From NCBI GenBank assembly GCA_003868215.1, contig QWDQ01000050.1, positions 141,829-205,828 on the forward strand: a stretch of DNA of 64,000 bases, given 5' to 3'. Shown piece after piece: positions 32,901 to 43,895 of this stretch. Each line of letters begins with the position of its first letter. Position 1 is the stretch's first letter. The notes beneath the pieces are model-generated. The model worked only from the letters and a program-made list of their open reading frames with translations. It searched no databases and was not told the origin of the DNA. The stretch is from Pseudophaeomoniella oleicola (Eukaryota; Ascomycota; Eurotiomycetes; Phaeomoniellales; Phaeomoniellaceae). The position numbers and the translations under genes are program-made.

Positions 32901-33550
32901 GTCTCCTATGCAAGGTCAAGCTCAAATGTATGGCCAACCCACATCGCAATATTTCTCCCAAAGCCAGATGCCGATGCCCATGAGAGGCTATCCTGGCACC
33001 CCACAATTTGTTCAACCACAAGGTGTTCCCATGATGGCCCAACCCTCTCAAGGACCTTACATGGCAGTACCCCAACAATTCAACCAAGGCATGCAAATGT
33101 ACTCTCCGAACCCTCAAGTCTACTCTGCCCATGTCACGCACCCACACCCCGGCTACCCAAGTCCAGGTCGTGGTGCTCCTATGATGATGCATCAAGGTTC
33201 TCAGCAAGGTCACCATCCACAGGGCATGATGTATGTTCCTCAACAAGGACATAGTATGTTGCCACCAGCACGCCGTTGAATTGATTATTTTTGTCGGCAA
33301 TTTACTTACTTAGACCTCTACAGTGCCTCCTAGACAACCAGGGTACCCTACACCGTCAGCTCAGTATTCTTCGTCTCCTCATCAGGTTCATCATTTCCCT
33401 CCTACACCTCATCGAGCACCGAGCAATAACTATGGACATGGATCGGTTGCTCAGAAGTCTTCGCAGCATATTACCCCTCAGCAGCAGACCCCAACGCTGC
33501 CGTCACCCAATTCCGCTGGTGAACATGTTACAGATGATGGTGGGAAATGA
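29976..33550 (+). CDS. PBP1: Ataxin-2 homologue Pbp1 (PAB1-binding protein)
   Basis: Four exons (29976-30136, 30352-30529, 30577-33253, 33324-33550) give about 1080 residues. Pbp1 binds poly(A)-binding protein, takes part in stress granules and mRNA stability, and regulates TORC1. The Sm-like fold starts at the exon 2/3 junction: DRLLFICGASI joins GLSVVVTARNGDAFAGIL. The LsmAD region follows with FRTDTDISGN and WDQFAENERKFG. A PAM2-type motif, GFNAAAIEFRP, lies near residue 684. The C-terminal third is Pro/Gln/Met-rich and disordered. The last intron (GTATGT donor at 33254, CTACAG acceptor) creates an in-frame Met codon and adds a further ~75 P/Q/S-rich residues. Without splicing, the frame stops at 33277. 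A 48-nt segment at 30848-30895 looks like one more, in-frame intron. Confidence 0.9.
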
Positions 33551-34630
33551 GGACTTTTTCGGGAATTCAAGACTTCTCTTGCTATATCGTCCAACATTCG
33601 AACGAGTAAGCTATTCGGGCAGCTGACCTTGGTCATACAAGAGCATTACGTGTCAATTTCGGTATTGACATTGAATGCGAACATCGTTTCGATGTTATAT
33701 ATCGGACTGGGCGCATCGTGGGTCAGAATGATAATCCCTACAAGTCAACACAGGGATGCTACAGGCTTTGTTAGTTTCCCTGAAGTTCGGGTGGAAGCAA
33801 GCCTGTGTAAGCTTGACCGACGACGGGCTTCGCTCATGGACACTCTCGCTATGGGTGGGCGGAAAGGGGCCACTTCATGCTTAACGAGTGGGTCTTCCAG
33901 TCACAACTAAAACATTTATGGAGGATGGACGAGGGGTGCGAGTGCCATGCAGGTCGAGTCTGTACTGAAGCATCCAGGCACCTTTCTCGGGATGGCATCT
34001 GCCACTTGCGGTGATTGTAAGCGCAGATCACGTGAGTCGGCTTTTCTACTATGCGTGGCTGGTGAAATGGCGAGGGTTGGGTTGCAGGATTAGGGGGACT
34101 TTCAGTTGCATTGCCCTCAGTGACAGGTAGTCACGATGCGTATCGCTCACGGGTATCCCAAAATCATGTACTGCGGACAACAAACCTGCATAGCTACCTA
34201 CTGAGGTAGTAGAATAGTGGTATAGCTAAAGAAACTACTCCCAAGTCCATTGAATCGATGTTTATGTGATTAAAGGATGACGTACTAACCATGTGGTTTT
34301 TGTTGTATCGAGGCGCCTGCCTTACGTAGGTACCTACCTAGTCGAGTGAAAAGGAGAGAGAAAAAGATTTGAAAATGGTGTCTACCAAAAAGAAGATACG
34401 ATGTGGATTTTTTGGGTATGTATGTGTATATATAAGTTTTATATAGATAGGTATATGGTATATATGTTCATGGAAGATATCAAATCGACCCCTCCTCCTC
34501 CTCCTCTTTTCTTCTTCGGAATTGACTTGACTTCCTTGAGTAAGTAAGCAAGCAAGTAAGCGGGTAAAATATAAAAATAGGTAGGTTGAGAAGGTTGCCA
34601 AAGTAGGAAATAATTCACTCGAATTGGGTT
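33551..34630. other. Convergent intergenic region between PBP1 and the LPMO gene
   Basis: About 1.1 kb between two stop codons. It includes a CCTAGGTA-like palindrome around 34321-34343 and an A/T-rich stretch near 34360-34460. No gene is supported. Confidence 0.5.
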
Positions 34631-35701
34631 CTACTCGGCGTCGCAGGAGTCGTCGTCATCACTACCGGTGACGGCGGCAGCAGGAGTGGCGGTGGGTACG
34701 GCCGCGACGACGGAGGAGGACGGGGTGGCGACGGGAACGACCGAGGTTGCGAGCGTGGTGCTGGCGAGAGATGATGAGGATGCGACGACCGGTGCTGCTG
34801 CTGAGGATGGGGCAACGACGGCGGCGGCGGAGCTTGAGGCTGGAGCCGGGGCTGCGGCGGATGAGGCGACAGGGGATGAGCCGCTGCTGGAGCTGCTACC
34901 GGCGCAAGAGATCACGGATGGGCCAGGGGCGGTGTAGGCCTTGCCGCCGTTGTTGGGAGATCCGTCGTTGCCGTAGATGTTGATCGTGATGCCGGCGTCA
35001 CTGGCGGTGTAAGCGCCGGGGAATTGGACGGTGTCGGTTGGCGAGCATGTTCCGCTGCCGCCGACGTTGATGGCGGCGCAAGAAATGTAGAATTGAGCAC
35101 CGCCGGAGCTGGAGGCGCTGTGGAGAGCGAGGACCTCACCACGGAGGAGATATTGACCGCTGGAGAGAGATGGCATGGTAAAGTTCCACCAGCCACCACC
35201 TGAGATCAAGCTGTCAACACCCCAGGTGTTGGAGCTGGTGTCCAGGCCTTCGGATGCGACTTTGAACCAGGACAGGCCAGACCCATCAGAAGTCGCAGCA
35301 TCGTCAACCTTGGCCATGTACATCTGGACAGGTCCCTTGTGGGATGAAGCAATTGGGTTGTCTGGTATTCTAGTTAGATCCCGAGGTCAGGACATAATGG
35401 ATGCCTTGTATAACATACCAGTATCGCCAGAGTATTGAGCACCGCCAATGACGTGACCCCAGATGGTGGAGATCTCATCGCCAGGGTTGACATCGACGAC
35501 GGCAGTCGAGACAGGTGACTGAAGGTTGGTGTTGCAAGCAATGGCCGGGGAGGTGACATCCGACACGTATTGGTTGGAGGATGGAGCGTGGACACCTACA
35601 AGGCTACCTTGCTCTGCCTTGTTGACCGCAAGCTCCCAAAAGATAGTGTGTGCGTTTGCAGTGGCAGCCGCCAAAGCGAGAGCGATGATTGAACCCTTCA
35701 T
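34631..35701 (-). CDS. Secreted AA9 lytic polysaccharide monooxygenase
   Basis: Two exons (35701-35419 and 35361-34631) with a 57-nt intron (GTATGT donor, ACCAG acceptor, phase 1) encode about 337 residues. AA9 enzymes are copper-dependent and cleave cellulose or related beta-glucans oxidatively outside the cell. A 17-residue signal peptide ends in ATANA, leaving mature His1 in HTIFWELAVN. The second copper His lies in SSHKGPV (residue 102). The second-shell His and Gln are in LALHSA (175) and AQFYISC (184), and the axial Tyr is 186. All key residues are present. The catalytic domain is followed by a ~100-residue Ser/Ala/Val linker-like tail ending in an acidic SDDDDSCDAE. There is no CBM1 module. 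A TATA-like element lies about 240 bp upstream. Confidence 0.93.
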
Positions 35702-36711
35702 ATTTGACAGGTATAGGTCGAAGATATCGATAGATGTAAAATGAACTCAGAGTCAGGGGACTTGCCCGCTAAGATGTTCTGCTGTTTAAAGAGGTCTTTG
35801 AAAGAATGAAACGAGCAACGTCTAGAAGCTCTTGAGACTGAAAAGAATGACTGAAAGAGTGGAGAGGAACCACGACTGAACCGAATGAATGATGAAGGAG
35901 AAGAAACACCTACCGTGAGAGAGGGCAGTCATCCTGTCCTTATAACCAGAAACGAGAGACGAGATACGAGGCGGCTGCATTGAAGGGGCTCCGCGATTGG
36001 GAAACGAGCCAAGGAAAAGTCATCTATGTTTTGTTCACGATGGGGCTGAAGCGAAACGAGGTCATCAGTCCTAATCAATATCGCATATTAAATGGTCAGG
36101 TTCTCTTGTTTCCTCTTGCGGTCTGGACGTGATGCCTGACAAATGCCAAGGACGTGGAAGATGAATTTGGTGGAGTTGGAAGGCGATGGGCAGTTTCAGC
36201 TAAGAAGGTTGTGCCCTCACTCAATCTCGCTAGCAATTACTACGTGCAAATGTACGGAGTACGATTATCTAGATCTCGTACATTGCTCGAGATGGCTCAA
36301 TGGTAAACCCGCCGACGAGTTGGTCCATTGATTTTGCGATCCGACTGTTTCATAAGTCGAGCTCCTGGACCCAACCCAAAACCAACAGCGTGTTTCGAAA
36401 CCGAACTGACAGTTTTGAAACCTGAAACCGCAATTACGTGATACACGGAGCACTGTGGCTGGTAGCTATCTAGCCTAACTGCAGCATTCTGCGTAGTTGT
36501 AGAACCACCATCAGCTCTACGATGAAGGCCTCAGCATCATCGTGCTTGAACCAATGGAAGATTTGCTGTAGAAACCAAACCAAAGACGTCTGTCACTCAT
36601 CTTGTCTCTTGAGTATACAAGGGTAAATGCTTCGCTAGTGGTACAAGTCTGATAGTAGTAAGATCAAGGGACCCCAGGCATCATTGCCTTGAGCCCGTAC
36701 AAATATGCATC
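35702..36711. other. LPMO promoter and 3' flank of the next gene
   Basis: About 1 kb without a gene. It holds a minus-strand TATA-like TTATAAGG at 35938-35946, purine-rich DNA just upstream of the LPMO start, and a direct ATGAATGA word near 35885. Confidence 0.5.
35938..35946 (-). promoter_or_regulatory. Candidate TATA box of the LPMO gene
   Basis: GTTATAAGG read on the minus strand, about 240 bp upstream of the ATG. This is consistent with a core promoter followed by a long leader. Assignment is by motif and position only. Confidence 0.4.
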
Positions 36712-38079
36712 TCATTCCATTCCTTCAAGAGTCTCTGTTCGATCAACAATCATGTCCCTCCTGCCACAAAACTCCTTGATCGCCTCCCAATCGGCCCCTT
36801 CTTCTTCGCCCCATCTCCACTGCTCTTTGAACCCCCATCCTAACGCTATACGATCGAACATGGCCCGTTCATCTTCCCTCAGCCAACGTTCGGTCAGTGG
36901 AATATGCCTCCACCGCACCCGTCGGTGATGGTCATTATATGTGGTAAGAGCTACATATCCGAAGGTCCCAGTCACCACAAAGTACGTCATTATGCCTGTG
37001 AAGGCAAGACCACTGGCCAGCGATGGAGTGACAGTATTCTGGTATTCGCTGAATGCCGTTGCGGCTACGTAAGCGACGAATGGTAGTGTACTGGACGCTA
37101 GGATGGGTAATGAAGCCTCTTTGAGAAGCTTGCGACGTAGCCACGCTGGTGCTTTGACCGTGGTATCTATAATCGACAAGGCCAACCCCAGGTTTCTCGT
37201 GACAATAGCCGATTCCAAGGCGGCATCGGCTAAATGCTTTGGGATTGCGTTCGATGCAGCCTTTGACTTCGGAGAAGAGTATTGGACAGGAGAAGTCCCG
37301 GCTTTTGGGGTTGGCTTGTTGGCGTAAAGGCTGAAGATTTCAGGAAGCGTTTCCGGGTTCCCAAGGAGACATGCTATGCGTACATACATCTCAAGCACAG
37401 CAGGCGAAATAAAAGTATACGGTGCAATTAGCAGAGAATGGACTGCATCCATGATGTTGCGCGACGCCTGTTGTCGTTTCTCGATGGTGTGTTTTTTGTC
37501 AGAGGGTACAGATAGTTTCGCAATGCCATTGTTGGATTCTTCTTGTAAGTTCAGCAGTGATGATGTCGCTGATGACTGAGAAGCCAAATTTCTGTCAGAG
37601 TCTGGTATAGAAATGTCGGTTTTGCCAAACACTATGATCTCAGAAACAGCATAACCCTGCTGCAGCACTTCCAAAATGTCTGTCTCATCCGGAACTACCT
37701 CAGACTGTATAAGTTCTTGACATCTGGTAGCCACGCCTTGGGTGGCGCTGATCAAATTTACGGACTGGGTTGCCGCTGAGTCTGGGCCTGCTGGATTTCT
37801 ATCATGCGTAGTTCGACGCAGTACGACTTTGCTGGACGATTTCTTCTGAGTACGATTTGTATCTGACGTGAGAGACCTGGTTTGGGCTCTGGGATTGATC
37901 TGGTGTGATTGTCTGCTTGCTAGCTGTGGGAATTGACCGAGGTTTCGTTGTGTCAGTGGACGGACTGCTTTGAACGGGCTGCCATCCTTTAGCAAATGCA
38001 CCCGCGCATTGCCTCTCAAGAGACAATGTTGGCAGACAAATGTCTCCTTCAGCAAGAGCCCTGCACGTGACATTCGCAT
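36712..38079 (-). CDS. Conserved fungal protein, predicted mitochondrial membrane protein
   Basis: Single exon, 455 residues, no named family recognised. The N terminus has Arg, Ser and Leu residues, few acids early on, and a CxxC (FVCQHCLL), and could be a mitochondrial presequence. Two hydrophobic segments near residues 320-375 (ILASSTLPFVAYVAATAF and FTGIMTYFVVTGTFGYVAL) suggest a hairpin in a membrane. The Trp/Arg-rich C-terminal block RRVRWRHIPLTERWLREDER and the following GWGFKEQWRWGEEEG look conserved. The middle is Ser/Lys rich. Its start codon is 292 bp from the divergently transcribed APQ12 start. Localisation is inferred from composition only. Confidence 0.75.
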   Translation of the reverse strand: MRMSRAGLLLKETFVCQHCLLRGNARVHLLKDGSPFKAVRPLTQRNLGQFPQLASRQSHQINPRAQTRSLTSDTNRTQKKSSSKVVLRRTTHDRNPAGPDSAATQSVNLISATQGVATRCQELIQSEVVPDETDILEVLQQGYAVSEIIVFGKTDISIPDSDRNLASQSSATSSLLNLQEESNNGIAKLSVPSDKKHTIEKRQQASRNIMDAVHSLLIAPYTFISPAVLEMYVRIACLLGNPETLPEIFSLYANKPTPKAGTSPVQYSSPKSKAASNAIPKHLADAALESAIVTRNLGLALSIIDTTVKAPAWLRRKLLKEASLPILASSTLPFVAYVAATAFSEYQNTVTPSLASGLAFTGIMTYFVVTGTFGYVALTTYNDHHRRVRWRHIPLTERWLREDERAMFDRIALGWGFKEQWRWGEEEGADWEAIKEFCGRRDMIVDRTETLEGME

Positions 38080-38371
38080 TGTGTTATCTCGTATACAGGA
38101 CCTTTGTTTTCACATTGTCAGGCACAGAGGACGTCGACAGCGTGACCTGTTAGATCTACAAACTTTCTTGAACCCCCAGCGGGACGATCCAGGATTGGCC
38201 CCACCTGGCAATCGTACATTAACTTATTGACAGTCGACAATCTGTGATGGATCTTATATCACTTGCCTTGGATACATAATTGATGAACATCTTTTAAATA
38301 CCCGGCGCTTGTATAGTCCTACACCTGCATGAAATATTCTTGAAGAAAAGCACGTTGTCACTTCAGGCATC

Positions 38372-38940
38372 ATGGATCTCGTACAGAGTAAGTTACATGT
38401 TGATTGTTGTTCCGTTATGAGAATCTCCATTCCACCGCAGGCGGACCTCATCCTATGCAACTCAAGCTAACTCAGCAATGGCTATTAGACATAGTAATGT
38501 CCTTCCTCCAGTCAAATCCCTCTCATACCGCAAATTCCGTTCAGTCGCAACTGAAAGAGATACATGATCAGTATCTCTTCCCATACATTTTCGGCCCTCT
38601 GGACAAGCTTCTCTCCAACGGAGTAAACAAAGCGGACCTCGTGTCCCTTCTCATCATGATCATTGTCTTTTGGGTGTCCTTGAGAGTTTTGAACTATGCT
38701 CGCCGCATCATCATGTGGTGGGTGACAACAGCCTTCAGACTGGGCTTTTGGGTCCTGATACTTGGCGGAGCCTGGTATGTTTACAATGTCGGGCTCGAGA
38801 AAGCATTGCAAGATTGCGGCTGGATTTGGGGACTTCTTGAAGGTTTTCTGGTCGACCAGGGCACCTCATCAAAACAGAAGAAGGATTATGGATGGCAGAG
38901 ACAACAAGTTCCCAAGCGCGGCAAGAGTGGACATCGCTGA
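38372..38940 (+). CDS. APQ12: Nuclear pore assembly and membrane biogenesis protein Apq12
   Basis: Two exons: a 16-nt first coding exon (38372-38387, MDLVQ plus one base) and 38441-38940. The 53-nt intron has a GTAAGT donor and CCGCAG acceptor, phase 1. The product is about 171 residues. Apq12 sits in the ER/nuclear envelope, where it supports lipid homeostasis and nuclear pore assembly. Two closely spaced hydrophobic segments, LVSLLIMIIVFWVSLRVLNY and WWVTTAFRLGFWVLILGGAW, are joined by a short basic loop that is typical of the family. The C terminus is Lys/Gln/Arg rich. The very short first exon is usual for fungal genes with early introns and is well supported by the reading frame. Confidence 0.85.
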
Positions 38941-39114
38941 AGCTTCGGCAAGACTACGATGAGTCTTATACAAGCGCTCTTTTTGCTTTGCGATTGAACC
39001 CTGCCCAGATGTATCATCGATATGTGACGTGGATTGATACACGTTACTGGCAAGCGACGCCCTCAGGAGAGCTGGTTATCACGAGCTTGGGTTTCGTGAA
39101 TTGCGCATATTGTG

Positions 39115-40098
39115 TCAATCATCGTCGAATGCTCCCGCGGACTGTTCAAATTCGCTTGGTTCTCTTGGTTCTTGAGCCTCGTGGTATTGGATAGCATCGT
39201 CAATGTAGCTCAAGATGGCTCCAACGCTGTCTTCGTCTTGAGCATCAAGTTGGAGGAATTGAACCATGCTGAAGTCATCAATGAGACGCGCAACAGCTCG
39301 GTTGAGTTGCTGAAATGACCCGCCACTCAGAATTGCATCCTTCTTCTGGGGGTCACCAACGCCTGCAAGGGGTACAGTTTCTTCCTCTTCCATCAATTGC
39401 GCATCTGGATCGATAAATCGCTGGAGTTCCTTCTTGCTCACCATCTCCTTCACTAGGTCAAGTTTGGAGAGGATGTTCACATGGGGAAGCTCAAGGTTGA
39501 TCATCGCACTCATTGCAGAAAGCGTACCGGCGAAGAATTTGGCGCGATCTATCACGAAAGTGGCCTCCAGCAGATAGGTAGCGCAAAGACTGATGTTCAA
39601 GGGACCCATACGTGATAGATGATGTACCAGCTGCGGTAACAGCGGTATATGCGTGTACAATTCTATCTGTCCTGGCAGATCGAAGATGATCAGATACTCC
39701 TCTGTGAGGGGATCTAGAGCAGCGGAGAGGAAGTCCAGGTTTTGTAACAGAAATCTGCTCGCAATCAGTATATCACCGCTTCAGTCTTGTCCATTATTTC
39801 CGTACTCGAAACAGTAAATCAATCCTCCATTGGGTCCTAGATTCATTTCCTCCATGACATCCTCGAGTGTGATGAGATCTTTGATGTCTAGGTCCGGCTC
39901 ATAGGCGAAATCATCGGCGGCGGGGTCTAGGTTCACGTAGAAACACGAGCGCTTCGTGCTTTGCAGATGTTGTATCAACGCAGAACAAAAGGTGGTCTGC
40001 CTCATCCGTAAGCGGGCTGCATACATTACAATCGAGCAGGATTGGCCTACCTTGCCAGCGCCAGCTGGGCCCATGACCAGAACGCCATATTTCGACAT
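39115..40098 (-). CDS. GPN3: GPN-loop GTPase 3 (Gpn3)
   Basis: Three exons (40098-40051, 39996-39806, 39754-39115), with introns of 54 and 51 nt, encode about 292 residues. Gpn3 works with Gpn1/Npa3 in assembly and nuclear import of RNA polymerase II. The P-loop [11 protein letters not shown] is split exactly by intron 1. The GPN signature LGPNGG lies near residue 77. The second intron joins YCFE to FLLQNLDF. The G3-like [12 protein letters not shown] and the base-recognition motif SKLDL follow. The acidic C terminus ([12 protein letters not shown]) fits the family. It converges on APQ12, with 174 bp between the stop codons. Confidence 0.93.
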
Positions 40099-41666
40099 GA
40101 TGACCTATGACAGTCGGAGGCGTCAATATGCCACCGCGGTTTCAGCGTGCGACACTGTCAGGCTCAGCCGAATATCATTACGAGACTGCAATACACTGTG
40201 GCAGGTCGGGAACTCGCATACGTGGTGCTCAATTTCAACAAATCGTTCGGCCGTGGCACCACTTGATCATCACCAAATGATACGGGATAATTTCTTTGCT
40301 TGTAGATCGGATGAGAAGAAATTCTGCCTACTGATTCCCACATTTGATATACGTAGGTTTTGACCGCCTTGACATACGTTAGTTCGGGATTAGGTTAGCC
40401 ATCGCCGGTAACTGCTCTTGAAATAAGCGACAAGTCATCGGAGTTTCCATTCACACTACACGGCGATTTCATTTCAATTGCACTTTCCTTTCGGCGACAG
40501 CATCACACTTTTTCTTTTAATTGGAATTCCCAATCATGTTTCTCTATCTCTAAAAGGGGCTACAGAGGACAGAATAGGAGTAGACACTACGAGCATCAGC
40601 GAGGCTATTAGAGTAGTAAATGATTATTTGAGTTGGCCAAACAATACCTACCTACCTTAACTTACCTACTCTACCGAGTCTACCTAAGCAGGTGGTGCCC
40701 ACTGATGGACTTATTTCTCGGGGGATCGGATCATTATCGTACGTGATGTGCTGATTGGTAGCTTGTTCTGCCATGCCCAGTGGCCGCGTGGGGGCCTGCA
40801 ACGCTATCAACCGAAGAAAAGTCAAAAAGAAAATTTCAGATGATTGCGCCATTGACCTGGAGAAATGGAAAAGGCAGAAGTGGTCGATAAAATAGAGCCA
40901 CTGTTGACTGCAATGGCACTGAATCTGATCAATTGTCTGGCCATAGTCATAGACACCTCGTTGGGCCCTGGAGATACAGTAATATAATACGTTATACGGG
41001 AGGTATACCATATGACGGATGTAATCTAGGTGGTTTCTATCATAGTCCATCGTATCTAGTCGCTATCATCCTGGGATCTCATTGGAGATATGCTCCGTTT
41101 CTCACTCTAAGTCCCTCGAGCGGGGAGAAAAGTTAGGAAGGATTACACTGCAGTTCCAACTACCGCATTTTAGCCATACGGTACTAGCAGAAACCATACG
41201 AGACTGTCCTGTAGTAGTCGTAGTCCTCTCCCAGGAAAAGCGTAAGTCAATTAGGTAGTCGCCGGGTGGGCTGTTCTTTATGGATGGTTGGTAAAGAGGA
41301 ACAACCGATACAATTGAAAATTAGTAGCTTACCGGTTGCTCTTAAAAAGCGCAAAATCCCAATTCTGCCCTGAACTTGACCCCAAAGTTAAAAGGACCCT
41401 CCTCATTTTCTTTTTTTTCTCCAAGATCATCGTATATTGCTGCCCTCACGCTTCTTTTTCCCTTTGCGCCCAGACAAGAAGATTGCTTTTCTACCTTTGT
41501 GAGATCTCGCTCGGGGTTTGTCTGGCTTCGTCGTCTTCCCAAGAAAGTTATACACTGGTCAAAGCATCCTATACCGTTCCTTAGCTTTTCATCGTTTCCT
41601 CCCCAGCATCTGTGACCGCTTTAACCAATACCCCTCTTCACCCTCTATACTACATTCAAAGCAACC
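40099..41666. other. Intergenic region upstream of SAM synthetase
   Basis: About 1.57 kb between divergent starts of GPN3 and the SAM synthetase. Short ACCTACCT-type words occur at 40647-40690. A pyrimidine-rich tract (41390-41640, TTTCTTTTTTTTC and CCTCC words) precedes the SAM synthetase start, as is common before strongly expressed fungal genes. No gene is supported. Confidence 0.55.
41390..41640 (+). promoter_or_regulatory. Pyrimidine-rich promoter/leader of the SAM synthetase gene
   Basis: CT-rich runs immediately upstream of the ATG at 41667. In filamentous fungi such tracts mark transcription start regions of highly expressed genes. Position and composition are the only evidence. Confidence 0.4.
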
Positions 41667-42893
41667 ATGGGCAGCCTTACCGGTCAAAAGCCGGGCACTT
41701 TCCTCTTCACGTCCGAGTCGGTCGGTGAGGGTCACCCCGACAAAATTGCGTACGTCCATGGGTCACCATGATCCCCTTGTCGCAATGTCACTAACAATGA
41801 CAACAGCGATCAGGTTTCGGATGCCATTCTCGATGCCTGCTTGAAGGAGGACCCTCTCTCGAAGGTTGCTTGCGAGACTGCCACCAAGACTGGTATGATT
41901 ATGGTCTTCGGCGAGATCACTACCAAGGCCCGCCTCGACTACCAAAAGGTCATCCGAAATGCGATCAAAGACATCGGGTACGATGACTCCAGCAAAGGCT
42001 TTGATTACAAAACCTGCAACGTCTTAGTGGCGATCGAAGAACAATCACCAGATATTGCTCAAGGTCTCCACTACGACGAGGCCCTCGAGAAGCTTGGGGC
42101 TGGTGATCAGGGTATAATGTTTGGTTATGCAACCGACGAGACTCCCGAATACCTTCCAATGACCATCCAACTTGCTCACAAGCTCAACGCCGCCATGACG
42201 GAGGCCCGCAACAACGGCGCCCTCCCATGGTTGAGACCTGATACCAAGACGCAAGTTACCATCGAGTATGCTCACGATGGTGGTGCCGTTGTCCCACTCA
42301 GAGTCGACACCGTCGTCGTCTCAGCCCAACACGCCGAGACCATCTCCACCGAAGAGCTCCGCAAGGAAATCAAAGAGAAGATCATCAAGAAGGTCATCCC
42401 AGCCAAGCTACTGGATGAGAAGACAGTCTACCACATCCAACCTTCCGGTCTGTTCATCATTGGGGGTCCACAGGGTGATGCTGGTCTTACTGGTCGTAAG
42501 ATCATCGTAGACACATACGGTGGCTGGGGTGCGCACGGTGGTGGTGCTTTCTCCGGCAAGGACTACTCGAAGGTCGATCGATCTGCCGCTTACCTTGCTC
42601 GATGGATCGCCAAGTCACTGGTACATTCCAAGCTGGCCCGACGTGCGCTTGTTCAGCTCTCATATGCCATTGGTGTTGCTGAGCCACTCTCGCTTTTCGT
42701 TGAGTCCTACGGTACCTCAGACAAGAGTTCGGATGAGCTCGTCGAGATTATCCGGGCCAACTTCGACTTGAGACCTGGTGTCATTGTTAAGGAGCTTAAT
42801 CTTACCAACCCAATCTACTGCAGGACTGCTAAGAATGGTCACTTTTCCGACCAGACCTTCACCTGGGAACAGCCTAAGACTTTGAAGTACTAG
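41667..42893 (+). CDS. S-adenosylmethionine synthetase
   Basis: Two exons (41667-41749 and 41807-42893) with a 57-nt intron (GTACGT donor, CAACAG acceptor, phase 2) encode 389 residues, the usual length. The enzyme makes S-adenosylmethionine from methionine and ATP in the cytosol. The ATP/Mg site [20 protein letters not shown] is formed across the intron. [12 protein letters not shown] (family signature 1) and the P-loop-like [19 protein letters not shown] (signature 2) are intact, as is [14 protein letters not shown]. Codon choice is strongly biased to C-ending codons compared with its neighbours, fitting high expression. It supplies the methyl donor used by enzymes such as the LaeA-like methyltransferase 4 kb away, but that proximity need not be functional. 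Confidence 0.97.
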
Positions 42894-43895
42894 ACTGGTG
42901 TTGTGATGAGGCGGTCTTGGAGGATTCGGCAATTCGACTCCTACCCAAATGCCGGGTTAGGAGTCTGCTTTGTTTTCAACAACTCAGAGCGTTGCCGTGC
43001 TTTCAAACAGGTCGGCCTGTATACAGGACCAGGTACATTTGGTTAAGAGAGCGACGCACTTTGCTTTCCACGAGCAATCTATGTCTCGGTTCTACGTTTA
43101 ATGTCTGAGTTACGGCGCGCGGGAAGACCATTGTATTCAACATTACGATACCAACGTTGTCTTTCTGGCTGGCGCAAATAGACACATCTGGGCGTTGTCT
43201 CTTGGGATTACAATTTCTTAATTGAAGGATCAAAAGTGTTGGCAGCTGTCTACAATCATTTTCCGTCAAGCCTGCAGCCATCGAAACAGCTGGAATTCAC
43301 ATCTAGATTATCTAGTCATGGCTGTCTATACAGTTCCACAGCATGAAGGGCAATCATGCTCTCAGAATAGATCATTTTGGTCGAACTATTTGCTGCTCTC
43401 GCTAATAAGCCTAGAGGCGGATAGCTGATTGCACTGCTCCTTAAGAGGGGTAGAACCGAATATGAATACTTGACTGGGGCAGCTATGATACCAGAACGAA
43501 GATATCTCTCCATCGAGACCATCTACATGTATGGATAATCGGTATTCTAGGCTATCGTCTGCTAAATGGTGACGAAGCCCCGCAAGTACCTAGTCTAGGT
43601 AGTTCACTATGTGTGATTGATTAGTTAATTGATTGCGGCGGACCTGATGTGGAGAATATCAAAGAACTCCAAGAAGTTTCCGCCGCTGCTAAGAATAAGT
43701 GGTGTATGATCAATGCGACGGCCAACACAACAACAGTAAAACCTCTCGACACTTTTGTACTCTGGGCTCTTCATCTCGCAGCGTATTGAGGGATACCCCT
43801 CGTGTACCATTCGGGTTGGCTGCAGCACCACGTCGTTCGACAATATTGTTTGACTACTTTGTTTGACGGCGCAACAGAACTGTTCGACCTGCGAC
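42894..43895. other. Intergenic region between SAM synthetase and PRP46
   Basis: About 1 kb containing the SAM synthetase 3' UTR and the PRP46 promoter. A CCTAGTCTAGGTAG element lies near 43590. No other gene is supported. Confidence 0.5.

Noticed and set aside
33277-33279. Stop at 33277 as the end of Pbp1
   Set aside because: A strong GTATGT donor lies just before it, and the frame after the matching acceptor continues with the same Pro/Gln/Ser composition, so the spliced form is preferred.
36285-36345. tRNA-like text ATGGCTCAATGGTA
   Set aside because: It resembles an A-box start, but no matching B box (GGTTCGANTCC) or cloverleaf could be formed in the following 80 bases.
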